Part shown: positions 19,578 through 31,209 of the stretch, piece by piece
How the letters are laid out: each line of letters begins with the position of its first letter
How positions within the stretch are numbered: position 1 is the stretch's first letter
NCBI GenBank assembly: GCA_016098155.1
Contig: JAAAJB010000416.1
Location: 1-32,024 of the forward strand
Length of the DNA stretch: 32,024 nt
Source: Actinomortierella ambigua
Taxonomy: Eukaryota; Mortierellomycota; Mortierellomycetes; Mortierellales; Mortierellaceae
Direction: 5' to 3'
The notes under the pieces: generated by a model
The model's database searches: none
What the model was told of the DNA's origin: nothing
The model's input: only the letters and a program-made list of their open reading frames with translations
Position numbers and translations under genes: made by a program

Positions 19578-22251
19578 TCAAGTAATAAATTCTTCCGAAA
19601 TGACCTTAGGCGCCTGCACTCTTGACGGCGTCTGGCTTTTGAGGCCAGGCTCTTCCGAGTACTGCCCCAGCCATGCTTCCTCGTCCTCCTCCTCGTTCTC
19701 CTCTGCCTCCCTTTCCCCCAAATCCCTCTTTCCATCGTATCCTTCCATCTTGGAGATGCTCGACTGGAAATCTTCATCGAATCGCACCGATATTATTCTA
19801 GGCATGCTGTCTGTCGTGTCCGTGTTCACAGCGGAGGCCTGCATCTCTGGGTCACCCCACACCAATTTTCGGACATCTTCCCATAGAATGGACGGCAGAC
19901 GGAACCGTGCGGTGGTGTAATCCATACGGTAGTCGCTTGGGATTCGCATGTATTCAGAGACCATAGCAGGCTGCGAAGCGCTCATCACCTCGCGGAACGT
20001 GAAGGCCAGCTGACCATTCGCAGGTATAAATTTGGGCACACGGGCATCCATTTCGGGTGTGCGGACCTCGTCCGGTAGGGTGCTGTACAGTTGACGGATG
20101 CGCTTGATCCAGAGGGTGTTATTGGCCTGGACAGCGCCTCCGGGGAAGGAGGTGAACATCATGGACTGGTCATGGTGGCCACCTATAGTGACCGTGCTGA
20201 TATCGCAGTGACGCTCCTTGAGCTGGAGAGCCAGAACGGCACAGGTTGATCCGCAGTAGCCATTAGTGAGGAGAGCAATGTCCTTGGCCTCGAAAGGGTT
20301 CTCGATATCGCTATCCTTGAGCCGAGCGACGCGAGAACAGAACCGGTCCGTGACTCTGTGACTGAATTGGCCCGTACGGTTGACTAACTGGATACCGGGC
20401 ACCATCCAACTCTCGTCAGGGACTTGTTCGCCCGTGACTGGGTCGATGAGTCCTTCGTAGGGCGAAACATCGTCTTTGCTCTTGTGAGAAAAGGTTGAGA
20501 TGGCGAGGGCCTGTGCGAGTGGGGAGGCGCGGAGATTGTAGATGTAAGGCGAGTCGACTGTCCGTGGGAAGAGGGTCTGGAGGACATAGCGGCCCCAGCA
20601 AATGATACCTCCGGAATTATTTTGCAAGTCAATAATCAGTCGCGTAGCGCCCGCGTTCTTGATCTTCTCCATGCCTTCGTCAATGTTGGTGTAAAAGAGT
20701 CGATGATCTTTATCGTCCTTGTGCGGCTCCTCTGTTGCGAGCCGGAAGACGGCCGTTAGGCCGTCCTGTAACAAATGGAAGGATGCATAGGGCCCTCGAT
20801 AAAGCTCACGCGATTTTAGCCGAATATCGTGGTCGAGACCGTGTCCAGACTGAAAGTCGTCGGCGATGGCGTTGTCGAGGACAAATTTCTTGGTCGTCTT
20901 GGAGCCATCGAATGTGCAAAATTCCTTGCAGAAGCTCTTGGTCGAGTTGTACGACCGTGTCGACGCATCCAGTGCTGACCATTCGAGGACCAACGTTGTC
21001 TGGAGAGGAGCTGCCAGGGGTAGGGCATCAAAAACGGAGGCGGTTGCATCCTCTTTTTTCCCGTCCGTCGTGATCCTTTTGCTTTGCGTGAGTTTGGTGG
21101 TATTTGAGAGGTTTTTGATGCTGCAATCGATGGTGTACGTGACCGAGGAGTTGTGCGGTAGGTAGCTGCGCTGTGCAAACGCACCAAGGGTATATCGGTC
21201 AAAGTAGCTGCCTGTCCTGTCATGTACAAGATTCGAAAACGCTTTGTTCAGTCGCACGCCTCTGTCCTTGCTATAGGGCTTTGCTCGAACGTATTCCACC
21301 ATGACTATTGTTTGAATAAAAAAAAAATAGTGATCGCTCTCTAGATGAGTATATTGGTAGAATGCAATCCATATACCATCGTCATCGACGCTCCTCATTC
21401 CTACCATCAAAAGCGGGCATGCCGTCTATATGGGTGACTTCACAATCGAGAAGGTCCCTTGACAGCCGTGGGTCCAACTTTGGCAGGACGTTTGCCACCT
21501 TCACGCGCTGCTGTCCATCCTCGTAGACGCCATATGTTGACAGTGGCTGAACAAACACAAACTGATGATAGCACATATTCCGGTAAGTTGTGTGAGGATC
21601 CTGCAAACGGGAGATGACATGTGAAAGATCGGTGTGAAAGGCGTAGTCGGTTGCATAAGTCTTGTGCTTGAGCTGTTCCAATTCGTATGACAGGTCCACC
21701 GGTTCCAACTCAGAGTTTTCCATCAACGGAGGTGCTCTAAGAGAAGAGGAAAGACGAAAGAACAAGGAAGATTGTGTTGTTAGAACGTTGCCACCATAAT
21801 TGCTGTAACGTCCATCGAACTTGCTGGATTGTTGGTCTTACTTTGCAATGTCCTGAAAAACATAAAAGGATTCTAGAGTAGCGCTGATGCTGTCGATGGT
21901 GTCATCGCGGATTTGTGGACTGAAAGCAAACTGTTCGTAACACCCTTTGGCATACTTGAAGGGGACGATGTTGTTATTGATCTTAGCGTGGTTGGCTGCA
22001 TGGGCACAGGCGTCCAAATCCGGATCAATGTAGTCCAGGTGCTGGTAATGAGCCCAAGATTCGTTAGCGAGGTACAGGCGGTCGCTTTGGATCGTGAATG
22101 GTAGACTAGGCGCCGATGGTGCTTTGACAGGTGGCGGCAGAAGAGAAAAGTCTGTTTTTGCCACGTGAGAGTGAATCAACCGTGCCTGAGCTAGTAGCTC
22201 AGAGGTAAGGGGCGTAATGGCCAGCGAGGCTACGAGCAGTGCAGACCTCAT
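19578..22251 (-). CDS. Secreted S41 (CPAF-like) serine peptidase
   Basis: Three exons (22251-21842, 21736-21405, 21304-19578) encode 822 residues. Seen: the start MRSALLVASLAITPLTSELL is a good signal peptide (the frame stays open further upstream, but this Met puts the hydrophobic segment at the N-terminus). A CPAF/S41-type N-terminal region includes LQDPHTTY (about 182-190) and DGMPAFDG before intron 2. The catalytic core has LIIDLQNNSGG at about 470 and GYCGSTCAVLALQLKE with Ser600 as the probable nucleophile. An acidic E/D-rich tail lies near 775-790. Function (family knowledge): fungal S41 proteins of this type are extracellular or endomembrane proteases with a Ser-based mechanism; their substrates are mostly unknown. 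Potential N-glycosylation sequons (for example NSSV, NGYC-adjacent regions excluded) fit secretion. No membrane anchor or GPI-type C-terminus is visible. It diverges from STT4 across about 1 kb. Confidence 0.82.
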
Positions 22252-23245
22252 GAATATAAATATATGGATAAATAAATAAAGGGGAGGAGACTCGCGCCGC
22301 GAAGGTTGCGAGAAAGGGGGGGGGGGTGGAGTGCAAAAAGTCAAATTGCAGGTGTCCACAAGAAGACTGAGTGCAGGGTCAAGGAAACAGGCGGGAGAGG
22401 AAACAGTCGGCCATGAAGCGAGTGAAAAAGAGAAGGTGTGGCGCACGGCGTTCTTGTGAAAAATGACAAAGTAGATGGATGTTATAGGTTGATGTGTGAT
22501 CTCTCCATGGGCCAATGGGTAGTTTGATGCGAGGGGCGCGGATGCCTCATCTGTTAGAGTGAAGGTACTGGAATATTGGACGAACAACTGACAGACATTT
22601 AGAGCGGGACAGTGGCCGTGCGCAATCCTCGTACAGGTACAGCACAGTCCATGCATCACAGAAAACAGGTAGATCTGGATAGATTGTATCTCTACCTGTG
22701 TGTGGGGACCACGTTGGAATCTGGAATAGACAATACAGCCAAGGCTGTTGTCCATGGTGAGGACGGAAGGAAGGAAGGAAGTAGGAGAGGAAAAAGGGGC
22801 TCTCAATCTATAAAAGTGTTCCTGATGGGCGAGTGGCGACCTTGCTGTCTCGCGTAGATTCTACTTTGAGGTGTAGGGACGTTAGACGGGTAGAGGAATG
22901 GGTTGTTGCCCTGGGGGAATGTGCGTTTTGTGTTCTATTCTGTGATCCGTGTGCGCGTGTGTGTTATGATCCGTTTGAGGGGTTGAGAGGAGAGAAAGAG
23001 GTGGGCTCGTTGCTATTTGTAAACCGCTCACTTGTTTCTCCACACACACACACACAAAAAAAGACTGACTTTTCATCTTTCCCTCCTCATCCTTTCTTCT
23101 CTTCTCTCGCATACATCCATACACCTTCCATCTATCTCTCCATCTCCCTCTTTTTCTCATTCGCCGTGTGGAGTACTGCCGAGACAGACCTCATCTCATC
23201 CGCAACCACCCACCCGCTATTACCCTTTGACTACATTTCCCCACC
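22252..23245. promoter_or_regulatory. Divergent intergenic region between the S41 protease and STT4
   Basis: About 990 bp shared by two divergent genes. A plus-strand TATAAAAG at 22809-22816 lies about 430 bp before the STT4 ATG. A T/A-rich stretch (minus strand TTTATTTATTTATCC) sits just upstream of the protease ATG. A CA repeat at about 23039-23056 and CT-rich sequence to 23245 form the STT4 leader. An open minus-strand frame covers part of the region but has no recognisable domain. Confidence 0.5.
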
Positions 23246-26200
23246 ATGGACTCGTAAGTTGTCAAGATGCGTTCATTCTCAGGAACAATGAAAGAAACGC
23301 TCTTCCCCTATGAACAAGAAAAGTCCTCTCCACTAACAGCAATCATGCCATGGGCACATCTCACTTCTCTCTAGCCTGGAATTCGACTTGCATTCGAGCA
23401 TCCTGTCCAGCCTGGCCTCGGTCCTCGCAAAGGACAAGTCCACCACGGGCGCGGAGGTGCAGCGCTTCCTTGGGGCAGGTCCCCTGACGCTGACATCCTC
23501 GCAGCCTTCGACTCCCAAGCCCCAGCAGGCCAACGGCGCTGCTGGCAGCATCGAACAGCCTCTTGCAGATGGCGGCGTGATGGTGTGTTCCTCTCTTTCT
23601 CTTTCTTTCTCTCTTTTCGCACACACTCTTTGGTTACACTCTGTCGTTTCTTTTTGTTGTTGGTTGCTCATCATTAACCCAATTTTGCTCTCGTTCTTTT
23701 TGTGCTTGTTAAATCATATGATTATCACTTTAAGACGATGCGCCATCAGCATGCGCTCATCGCCCAGGCCAAGTTCGCCGCAGAATCTTCGGGCCAGTTT
23801 GATCAAGACTTGGTGCCTCGCCTCTCGGGATACCTCCACTCCCTGCCCAACTACCGTTTCAGCGATGGGTTTGGCTTGAAGGGTACGGGTGTTTACTCCT
23901 ATTTGCGTCTCTTTGTTATATCTGCGACGATCGCATGTGCATGAGTGCATGAGAGAAAGGGACGATCAACTCACAATCCTTCTTCTTCCTCCCCCCCTTT
24001 TTTTGACAATTAGGCAAGTCACCTGCAGACAGTCTGACTTACAACCTCACTAGCCATCTGCTCACCATCGCCAACAAGCGCTCCACTGTCCGTCAGCAGA
24101 TTCTCGACTCCATCTGGAGTTACCTGGACAAACTTGCTCGTCTTGTCTCCGCCACGGATGGTGAGTTGTCTATCCTTTGTTCTTTAGTGCAAAATGGTTG
24201 TCCTCTCCCTCTCCAAAACAGAACACTCATCATTGAACAAGCAAATCTACTGCCCCTTTTGATTACAGCCGAAAAGGTGTGCTCGTTTGTGCTTCCATCC
24301 CTGAATGGGCTGCTGGCCGCACTGGAGACCTCGACGATCGAGTTTCATCCCCGTGACTTTAGTGATCTTGTCTCGCATTCGAGCCAGTTCTTGTCGAGCG
24401 ACATGGCCGAGCATGTGCGCAAGGCCATCAGCCTGGTCAAGCAGGATACCACCAACAGCTACGCTCGTCGCATCCTGTCGCAGTATGCCAACGAAGGTAC
24501 CGTGCTCAGTTCGAACCGCCTTGTTTTACAGGTGCTGACGGTGAAGCGCAACATGATCGGCTGCTTGATTGCATCGCATATCCACCGCGGAGCACTGTCG
24601 CCTTCCTCGCCGGCTGGCCACAGCGGCGGCAAGTCCCTTGCCGACGATAGCGGTAGCGACGATGAGAAGCCAACAGCGGCGGTGGCTCAGACCAACAAGG
24701 CGGCCACCAAGGCCGAAGGCGAGCTGACCTTTGATGACATCTGGACGATCCTACTGTCGCAACCTGTGCGCATCAAGCGCACGAGCGAGCTGACCAAGGT
24801 GATGCGTGCCGAGTACATCATGTCGCTTCAGTTCTTTGCGGACATGCGCACATTTGCGAACGAGCTGTTGGAGCAAGGCAGCATCTCGTTTGAATTTTAC
24901 TATAGCGAGATCATGGGTATCTCGTTGCAGCTGGCCTCGTTGGCGAGTGTTTACATCCACGAAGTCGACGATGTCTTGCCATCACACCTGTCGTCGTGCC
25001 TGTTCAACCAGATCCGCGAGGAGGAGTTTTGGATTCATGCAGCGGCGTTGGATTGCTCTGCCTTCCTGGCGCTCAACTTTGCCGAGGCCAACCAGGAGAT
25101 GATCGCGTTGCTTCAGCAGTTTTTGACCACGCCCTCGGTCATTTTTGAAGGCCCTGATGTGAACTTGATCCAGAGCTGTGCCGTCGAGCGCTTGGCCCAG
25201 TCGTTGAAGTATGGCCCTTCGGGCGAGGAGATGGCCATGTCGACCGTGTATGCGCTGCTGAACACACTGTATAGCCACAACACGGCGTCGTCTTCGGCGT
25301 CCAACAACGGCAACGCCACGGCGATGTCAACACCCGAGGGCCAGTCAGCGCTGATCCAGAAGAATGTGATTGCGGCGATTGCCAAGATTGCGTATGTGTT
25401 CAAGAGCGAGAAGATCACCCCCTTGGTGCTGTCGATGTTAGCGCAGCAGATCCGACACCACAACCCTCTTCTGGACCGGGAGATTGTGTTGCACCTGACG
25501 GACATTGCGCTGACGGGATCGGAGGCGTCGTTTAACGACATCACGCAGATTCTGTCGAACCTGTCCAAGCTGTCGGTGAACCCAGAGAAGCAGGCGGCGA
25601 CGAAGGATCTGTGTGACGTTGTGCACGAGTGCCAGTTGCGGCTGGCGAAAACGATCCATACTCGACCCGAGTTTTACCATGCGTACCTGACGAGTCTGCT
25701 AAAGCTGTTTATTGAGAAGGGAGTGCAGATTCAGCTGTCGATCCAGTCGACCAAGAAGAGCCAGAACAAGATGAACGCATACTCGGTCGCTCTGGGCGTG
25801 CACCTGCCCGCGTTGGGCCAGTTGTTGGCGCATGAGGATTTCAACCCGCACTTGCGACCAAGCAAGGAGGACGTGAAGCTATTCCGGGACGCATGGTTCC
25901 ACTGTGTACTGTTTGAGTTTGTGAAGGATTCGCCCTGGTACAAGGAGTGGAGCGACGCGATCATGTTGATTGCGCGCAAGACGCCGGCGTTTGTGTCGGG
26001 CGATTTTGGTGGAGGGGCGAATGCGTACCTGGAGGGGGATCTGGAGTACAACTCTGTGTTGCCGCGTGGAATCTTGGACGACCAAAAGGCAGCGATGCGC
26101 TCGACGTTGACGAGCTACTTGCCCGGGTTGATGGGCGAGATCAAGTCTTTGAGTTCGGCCAAGGTGGTGTTTTTGTTGTCGGTGTACCATGTGGAGACGA

Positions 26201-29200
26201 TGCGGAGTCGCCAGGGCAACTGTTCGTTCATCCTCAAGTACTTTATGAACTCGGGCATCAACGATGGTGGACTGTCGATCTGTCTGGAGGCGATTGCGGA
26301 CCAGGTCGTGAATGTGTTCATCTCCGAGTCGCAGACGAAGGTGATTGCGCATGTGCTAGACGATAACGTGCGACAGCAGGTGCGGAATCTGATCATCGGG
26401 TGTGCGCACCGCTTGAAGAAGGTGAGCACGCTGAGCCTGAAGTGGGTGCATCGCCTGATTGCCTCGTTCCCGCAGCTGATGTGCGACAAGAGCCTGCTGA
26501 CGCTGGTGCTGGAGCTGAGCGAGCTGCTGTGGGTGTCTTGTGAGAATGAGCTGACGGACGAGTACTGTCCCGTGTACAGCTTTACGTCGACGAAGGTGAA
26601 CGTGACGATTGACTTGCCTGACTCGTACCCGTACCGCCGGGAGCTGCTGTCCAAGTTTGTGGAGATGACGCGCAAGTGGATCGCGGCGGCGATGCAAAAC
26701 TCGCCCCAGGAGGTCGATGCGCTGTTGCAAGAGTATCTGGCCGAGTCAGAGAAGATCCACACGGGCATCAGCCGAGTGCACATGGGCCGAACGTTGGCCG
26801 CGAGAGCGGGCAAGGATCTGATCAAGAATCACAACAGCTTTGATACGTTGGCCAACATCCCTGGCGCGATTATTGATAATTCGTCGGTGTTCTTCCAAGA
26901 GTTTTCGGCGCGTCGTCGGTACCAGGGCGAGATTGGCGGTATCGAGTCTGTGTCGACGTCTGGTGCGGCGCGGGCAGGCTCGCTGGCGGTCTTGCAGACC
27001 CAGCTGCCGACGCTGCGGGCCTCGTTGGAGGAGATGTTCAAGCGAGTGAAGCAGGACGAGTTTGTGTCGAACCACGATCTAGCGAATGCACTGCACCGGG
27101 CGGTGAGCGCGCTGGTGACGCTGACCAAGGTGGAGGAGGACCTGGTGAAGATGATTGCTTGGATTCCTGTGTACTTGTTTACACCCGACAGTCTCAAGAT
27201 TGGTACGTCGGTGTGGAACTGGCTGATCACGGAAAAGCCCGTGGTGGAGAAGCGCCTGATGTCGGAGATTGCAGCGGCGTGGTCATGGGCTTGCCGTCAC
27301 GAGAAGGGCCTGTTCTCGCCGTTGTTGAACTCGGAGGATCCGTTCCGGGTGCGCATGGAGTATGCGCCCTCGGATAAGAAGGCGCGTCAAAAGGCGTACA
27401 AGATCGCGTCGTACCTGTTTGCGCCGCACTTGATCTGGATCGAGTTCTTGTCGAGCCGCTTCCAGGCGACCCGGTACGGCAACAAGGACATTGTCGATAT
27501 CATGACACGACTCATATTGCTCACGTTTGATACCGGTGTGCAAATGAGCACGCACCCCTTGGCGCGTGAGGGGCGGTTCCAGTTGGTCCTGTTGGGTCTG
27601 CGCCTGCTCCAGAGCAACCGGATGGAGGCCCTGGTCGAGTACAAGGTGCGATCGGCGGTTTATCTGGCGGCGCTGTCGTGGTTCGAGCTATCGCCACGCT
27701 GGTCGTTTGGCGGCAACAAGATGTTGAGTAAGACGGAGGCGCGGGTGATGCGCGAGTTCCAGAGCGCACTGGAGCGCGACAAGATTAGTCTGGAGACGAT
27801 CCTGTCGGCGATCCAGGCGAGCGACCAAGGTGGGCATGGACCCAACTACATCTTTACGGACAGCCTGAACCGGGATGCCATTGTACGCAAGCACACGCAG
27901 TCGCGCCGACTGTTGTTGCTCTTGACGGAGAACGAGCTGAACCGTCTGGGCGTGTGGAGCACGCCTTTGGTCCTTGGTGGAGTGCCGCCCGAAGTGAATG
28001 CGATCGAGAAGACGTTTGTAGAGGAGAGCTGGCGTGCGTTGGTGCGGTTCGCGTGGACGGTGTCGCCAACTCTGGCCCTGCAGCTGATGGCGCGGTTCAA
28101 GAACCATTACATCCCGAGCGAGATTTCGCAGCTACTGGCCTCGGACCCGTTCTCGGCCGTGCATGATTCGGGAGCGATCCAGTTGTTGCTGGGAGATGGT
28201 AGCAGCACGGCCGGTACGGTCTCGGCACTGCGGTACTCGAACGCGCAGCTCAAGTACCTGTTGTTCTGGCACCATGTGCCGTCGATCACGGCGATCTCGT
28301 ACTTCCAGCCGGCGTACCACAACAATCCCTTGGTGCTGCAGTACGCGATGCGGTCGCTGGAGCATTCGCCGGTCGAGGTGGTGTTCTTCTACGTGCCGCA
28401 GATTGTACAGGCGTTGCGCCACGATGATCTGGGCTATGTGGAGAAGTACATTATGCGCGCGGCGACGGTGTCGCAGCTGTTTGCGCATCAGATCATCTGG
28501 AATATGAAGGCGAACATGTTTAAGGACAACAACAGCGAGGTGCCCGATTCGCTCAAGCCGACGCTGGATCGGATTATCGAGAACATTGTGCATGGTCTGT
28601 CTGGCGAGGCCAAGTCGTTCTACGAGCGCGAGTTCAACTTTTTCAAGCAGGTGACATCGATCTCGGGCACGCTGATGCCGCTTGTGAAGAAGACCAAGCC
28701 GGAGAAGAAGAAGAAGATTGATGAGGAGATGGCCAAGATTGTGGTGGATGTGGGCGTGTACCTGCCCAGTAACCCGGACGGTGTCGTGGTCGATATTGAC
28801 AAGCGGTCGGGCCGTCCGCTGCAGTCGCATGCCAAGACCCCGTTCATGGCGACGTTCAAGGTGCGCAAGACACGCGAGGCGTCGGGCTTGGGCAAGGCGA
28901 TCATCAAGCATGGCGCGGCGGGCGATGCTGGGTTGGACGACTATGATGACGAGACGAACGCGCCCAAGACGTATGATGTGTGGCAGTCGGCGATTTTCAA
29001 GGTCGGAGACGACTGTCGTCAGGATGTGTTGGCGATCCAGCTGATTGCGGTGTTTAAGAACATCTTTACGAGTGTTGGTCTGGACCTGTACTTGTTCCCG
29101 TACCGCATTATTGCGACAGCCCCTGGCTGTGGTATGATTGATGTGATCCCGAACTCGATCTCGCGTGACCAGCTGGGCCGTGAGAAGGTCAACAACTTGC

Positions 29201-29760
29201 AGGATTACTTTGTGACCAAATATGGCGGAGTGGATTCGATCGAGTACCAAAAGGCGCGCAACAACTTTATCCAGTCGGTGGCGGCGTACTCTGTGATTTC
29301 GTACCTGTTGCAGTTCAAGGATCGTCACAACGGCAACATCATGGTGGATGACGAGGGCCATATCATCCATATCGATTTCGGATTCATCTTGGATATCTCG
29401 CCTGGAGGCATCAATTTCGAGTCGAGCCCCTTCAAGCTGACGACGGAGATGGTGCAGATCATGGGTGCGTCGGTCGAGGACCAAGGGTACCGCTGGTTCT
29501 GTGAGCTGTGTGTGAAGGCCTACCTGGCCTCGCGCCCCTATGCGGAGCAGATCATCCAGATGGTGGCATTGATGCTCGAGTCTGGTCTGCCGTGCTTCCG
29601 TGGCGAGACCTTGAAGCGGCTCCGGTCGCGCTTCCAGCCCGAGCGATCGGAGCGCCAGGCGGCCGACTTTATGAAGGAGAAGGTCGATGAGTCGTACCTA
29701 AACAAGCGCACAGTGCTCTATGACTCGTTCCAGAAGGCCACCAACGGTATCCCTTACTAA
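23246..29760 (+). CDS. STT4: Phosphatidylinositol 4-kinase Stt4 (PI4KA type)
   Basis: Five exons (23246-23253, 23375-23582, 23735-23882, 24014-24160, 24269-29760) give exactly 2000 residues; yeast Stt4 is about 1900. Function (family knowledge): makes PI4P from phosphatidylinositol at the plasma membrane with the Ypp1/Efr3 scaffold, supporting actin organisation, cell-wall signalling and lipid transfer. Seen: a long helical-repeat N-terminal region; a lipid-kinase (PIK) helical region; then the kinase domain with GDDCRQDVLAIQLI (Asp1751), catalytic loop DRHNGNIM (Asp1855) and HIDFGF (Asp1873), ending KATNGIPY. Residue numbers are counted from the C-terminus. The first exon codes only MDS in eight bases; all four introns (108-152 nt) crowd the 5' end and the last exon is 5.5 kb. 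Low-complexity segments occur near residues 45-75 and in a Ser/Asp/Ala-rich loop (about 275-325). Confidence 0.96.
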
Positions 29761-29930
29761 AAGGGAGGGAGAAAAAAAAAAGGGAGTTGGCAGTAAGTAA
29801 TGAAGGGGACCACTTACTCTTACCCTTTAGTCACTTCTGTTCCTTGTCACGATTTTTTTTGTTTGATAACGAAACGTCCACCTGCCATGTCATGAAGAAA
29901 GACAATCATGTTCTTTTTTGTCCGCAACGA

Positions 29931-29936
29931 AATAAA
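29931..29936 (+). terminator. Poly(A) signal of STT4
   Basis: AATAAA 171 nt after the stop codon, followed by T-rich sequence. It is the only canonical signal in the first 250 nt downstream. If used, the transcript ends before the perfect hairpin at 30049. Confidence 0.6.
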
Positions 29937-30048
29937 TGACTTTTTATAAGACAGTACTAGATACAACTTGCACAATGTTGCAAAAGTAAACTCGAATCAG
30001 TGCAACTTGTCGACATCATGTTTTTGAGTAGTAAATGTTAAAAACTAG

Positions 30049-30245
30049 GTAGTAGGAAGTAGTAGGAATAAGAGTAATAGTAGTGGTCAAAACGAAGTGA
30101 ACGAGAAAGAGAGTTATTTTATTAAAAGACTTCCTTCCCATTGCACGAAGGAAGTCTTTTAATAAAATAACTCTCTTTCTCGTTCACTTCGTTTTGACCA
30201 CTACTATGACTATTGTTTACTCTTATTCCTACTACTTCCTACTAC
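30049..30245. repeat. Perfect long hairpin (inverted repeat) with one 10-nt bulge
   Basis: Left arm 30049-30137 (89 nt) and right arm 30147-30245 (99 nt) are exact reverse complements, except that the right arm carries ten extra bases (TGACTATTGT, about 30207-30216). The loop is nine bases (CCATTGCAC). The outer end is GTAGTAGGAAGTAGTAGG. No coding potential. It may be a recent foldback element, an inverted duplication, or an assembly/amplification artefact. The right arm ends at the stop codon of the broken ORF 30242-30633. Confidence 0.9.
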
Positions 30246-30633
30246 AGTAAACCTCTTGACAGCTGCAGGAGCACCTGTCTCAGCGCGGCCCAGACCTCGT
30301 ATATTTCGTGCCTGATTTGTGTTCTCCTGACTTGTTCATCCTCGGATAGCTCTTGCTCCTGCTCGGTTGGCTCATGTGCCGATGGTTGAAGCCCGTATGG
30401 CTCGTATGGCTCTTTGCTCAGGCCGGAGTAGCATCTGGTCAAACTCGAAACTCTCGACGAATGGGGACACTCTGTCGAGTGATCTTCTCTAGTTGTGAAT
30501 GTTGGGCGTAGGCAGCGTAAGGACCGGAACCTTGAAAAGCCTCGCCATCAAATCCTGCCATGTTGCCTTGAAATGCGTGTCGACTAGCCATGTGGTTATC
30601 AAGCAGGAAATCTAGAAACTTTCTTGCTGTCAT
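30242..30633 (-). pseudogene. Broken two-frame ORF, unrecognised
   Basis: Two minus-strand frames overlap. The first starts at ATG 30633 (MTARKFLDFLLDNHMASRHA...) and stops near 30439. The second is open from about 30480 to the TAG at 30242 and is Glu/Gln-rich (PTEQEQELSEDEQVRRTQIR, then a Leu-rich helix). The two frames differ by one base shift in a short overlap and together look like one small protein. No splice pair fits in the overlap, so a frameshift or sequencing error is the simplest reading. I do not recognise the family. It lies between two foldback elements. Confidence 0.35.
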
Positions 30634-30699
30634 TTATCCTTTAGGTCTTTGCATTGATCGATGAAATCGAGCAAGTATAAAGCAGGCAGAGACAAAGGG

Positions 30700-31209
30700 T
30701 GTAAGAGGATAGGACATCCTCTACGCTCAACACGGTCTACCTAACCTAGGCCTCCGAGGACTCGTACAAGCTGTTTTACACGGCTGTACGCAATTAAGTC
30801 TAATGGTTCCAGGTTAAAGACCCGTGTTTTAAATGTTTCTCCCTCTTTGGGACATCAAAATTGATATAAATACATTGCTCTCTTTTTTCTAGTTCACACA
30901 TCTTTCGATCAATATATCTTCTTTCTACACACATCTGTCCCATATTACTCTGCCTACTTTATAAAGGGGAACAAGTATGTGGTAGAGGAGAATATATTGA
31001 TCCAAAGATGTCTGAACTAGGGAAAAGAGAGCTATGTATTTATATCAAATTTGATGTCCCAAAGAAGGAGAAACATTTAAAACACGGGTCTTTAACCTGG
31101 AACCATTAGACTTAATTTCGCACAGCCGTGTAAAACAGCTTGTACGAGTCCTCGGAGGTCTAGGTTAGGCCGACCGTATTGAGCGTAGAGGATGTCCTAT
31201 CCTCTTACA
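30700..31209. mobile_element. 510-bp foldback element with about 235-bp inverted arms
   Basis: The termini TGTAAGAGGATAGGACATCC (30700) and its inverted copy ending at 31209 bound two arms (about 30700-30934 and 30975-31209) that match with about 20 mismatches, denser near the centre. The unpaired middle is about 40 nt. There is no ORF inside. Known: non-autonomous DNA transposons of the foldback/MITE type have this structure. No clear target-site duplication is visible at the ends. The mismatches indicate it is older than the perfect hairpin at 30049. Confidence 0.75.

Noticed and set aside
22252..22806. Upstream in-frame Met for the S41 protease (would add 185 residues)
   Set aside because: The extension is low-complexity Ser/Cys/Pro-rich sequence in a promoter region and would bury an excellent signal peptide.
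24224..24268. Alternative acceptor (AAAACAG) for STT4 intron 4
   Set aside because: Joining there leads to a stop within about 15 codons; the acceptor at 24267-24268 restores the conserved frame.
24499..24533. A 35-nt intron-like segment (GTACC...TTACAG) in the large STT4 exon
   Set aside because: Its length is not a multiple of three and removing it would break the frame; the unspliced reading is continuous and sensible.
28132..29484. 450-codon open frame antisense to the STT4 kinase domain
   Set aside because: It shadows a highly conserved coding region. Its composition (His/Arg/Leu-rich) and lack of any family resemblance mark it as non-coding.
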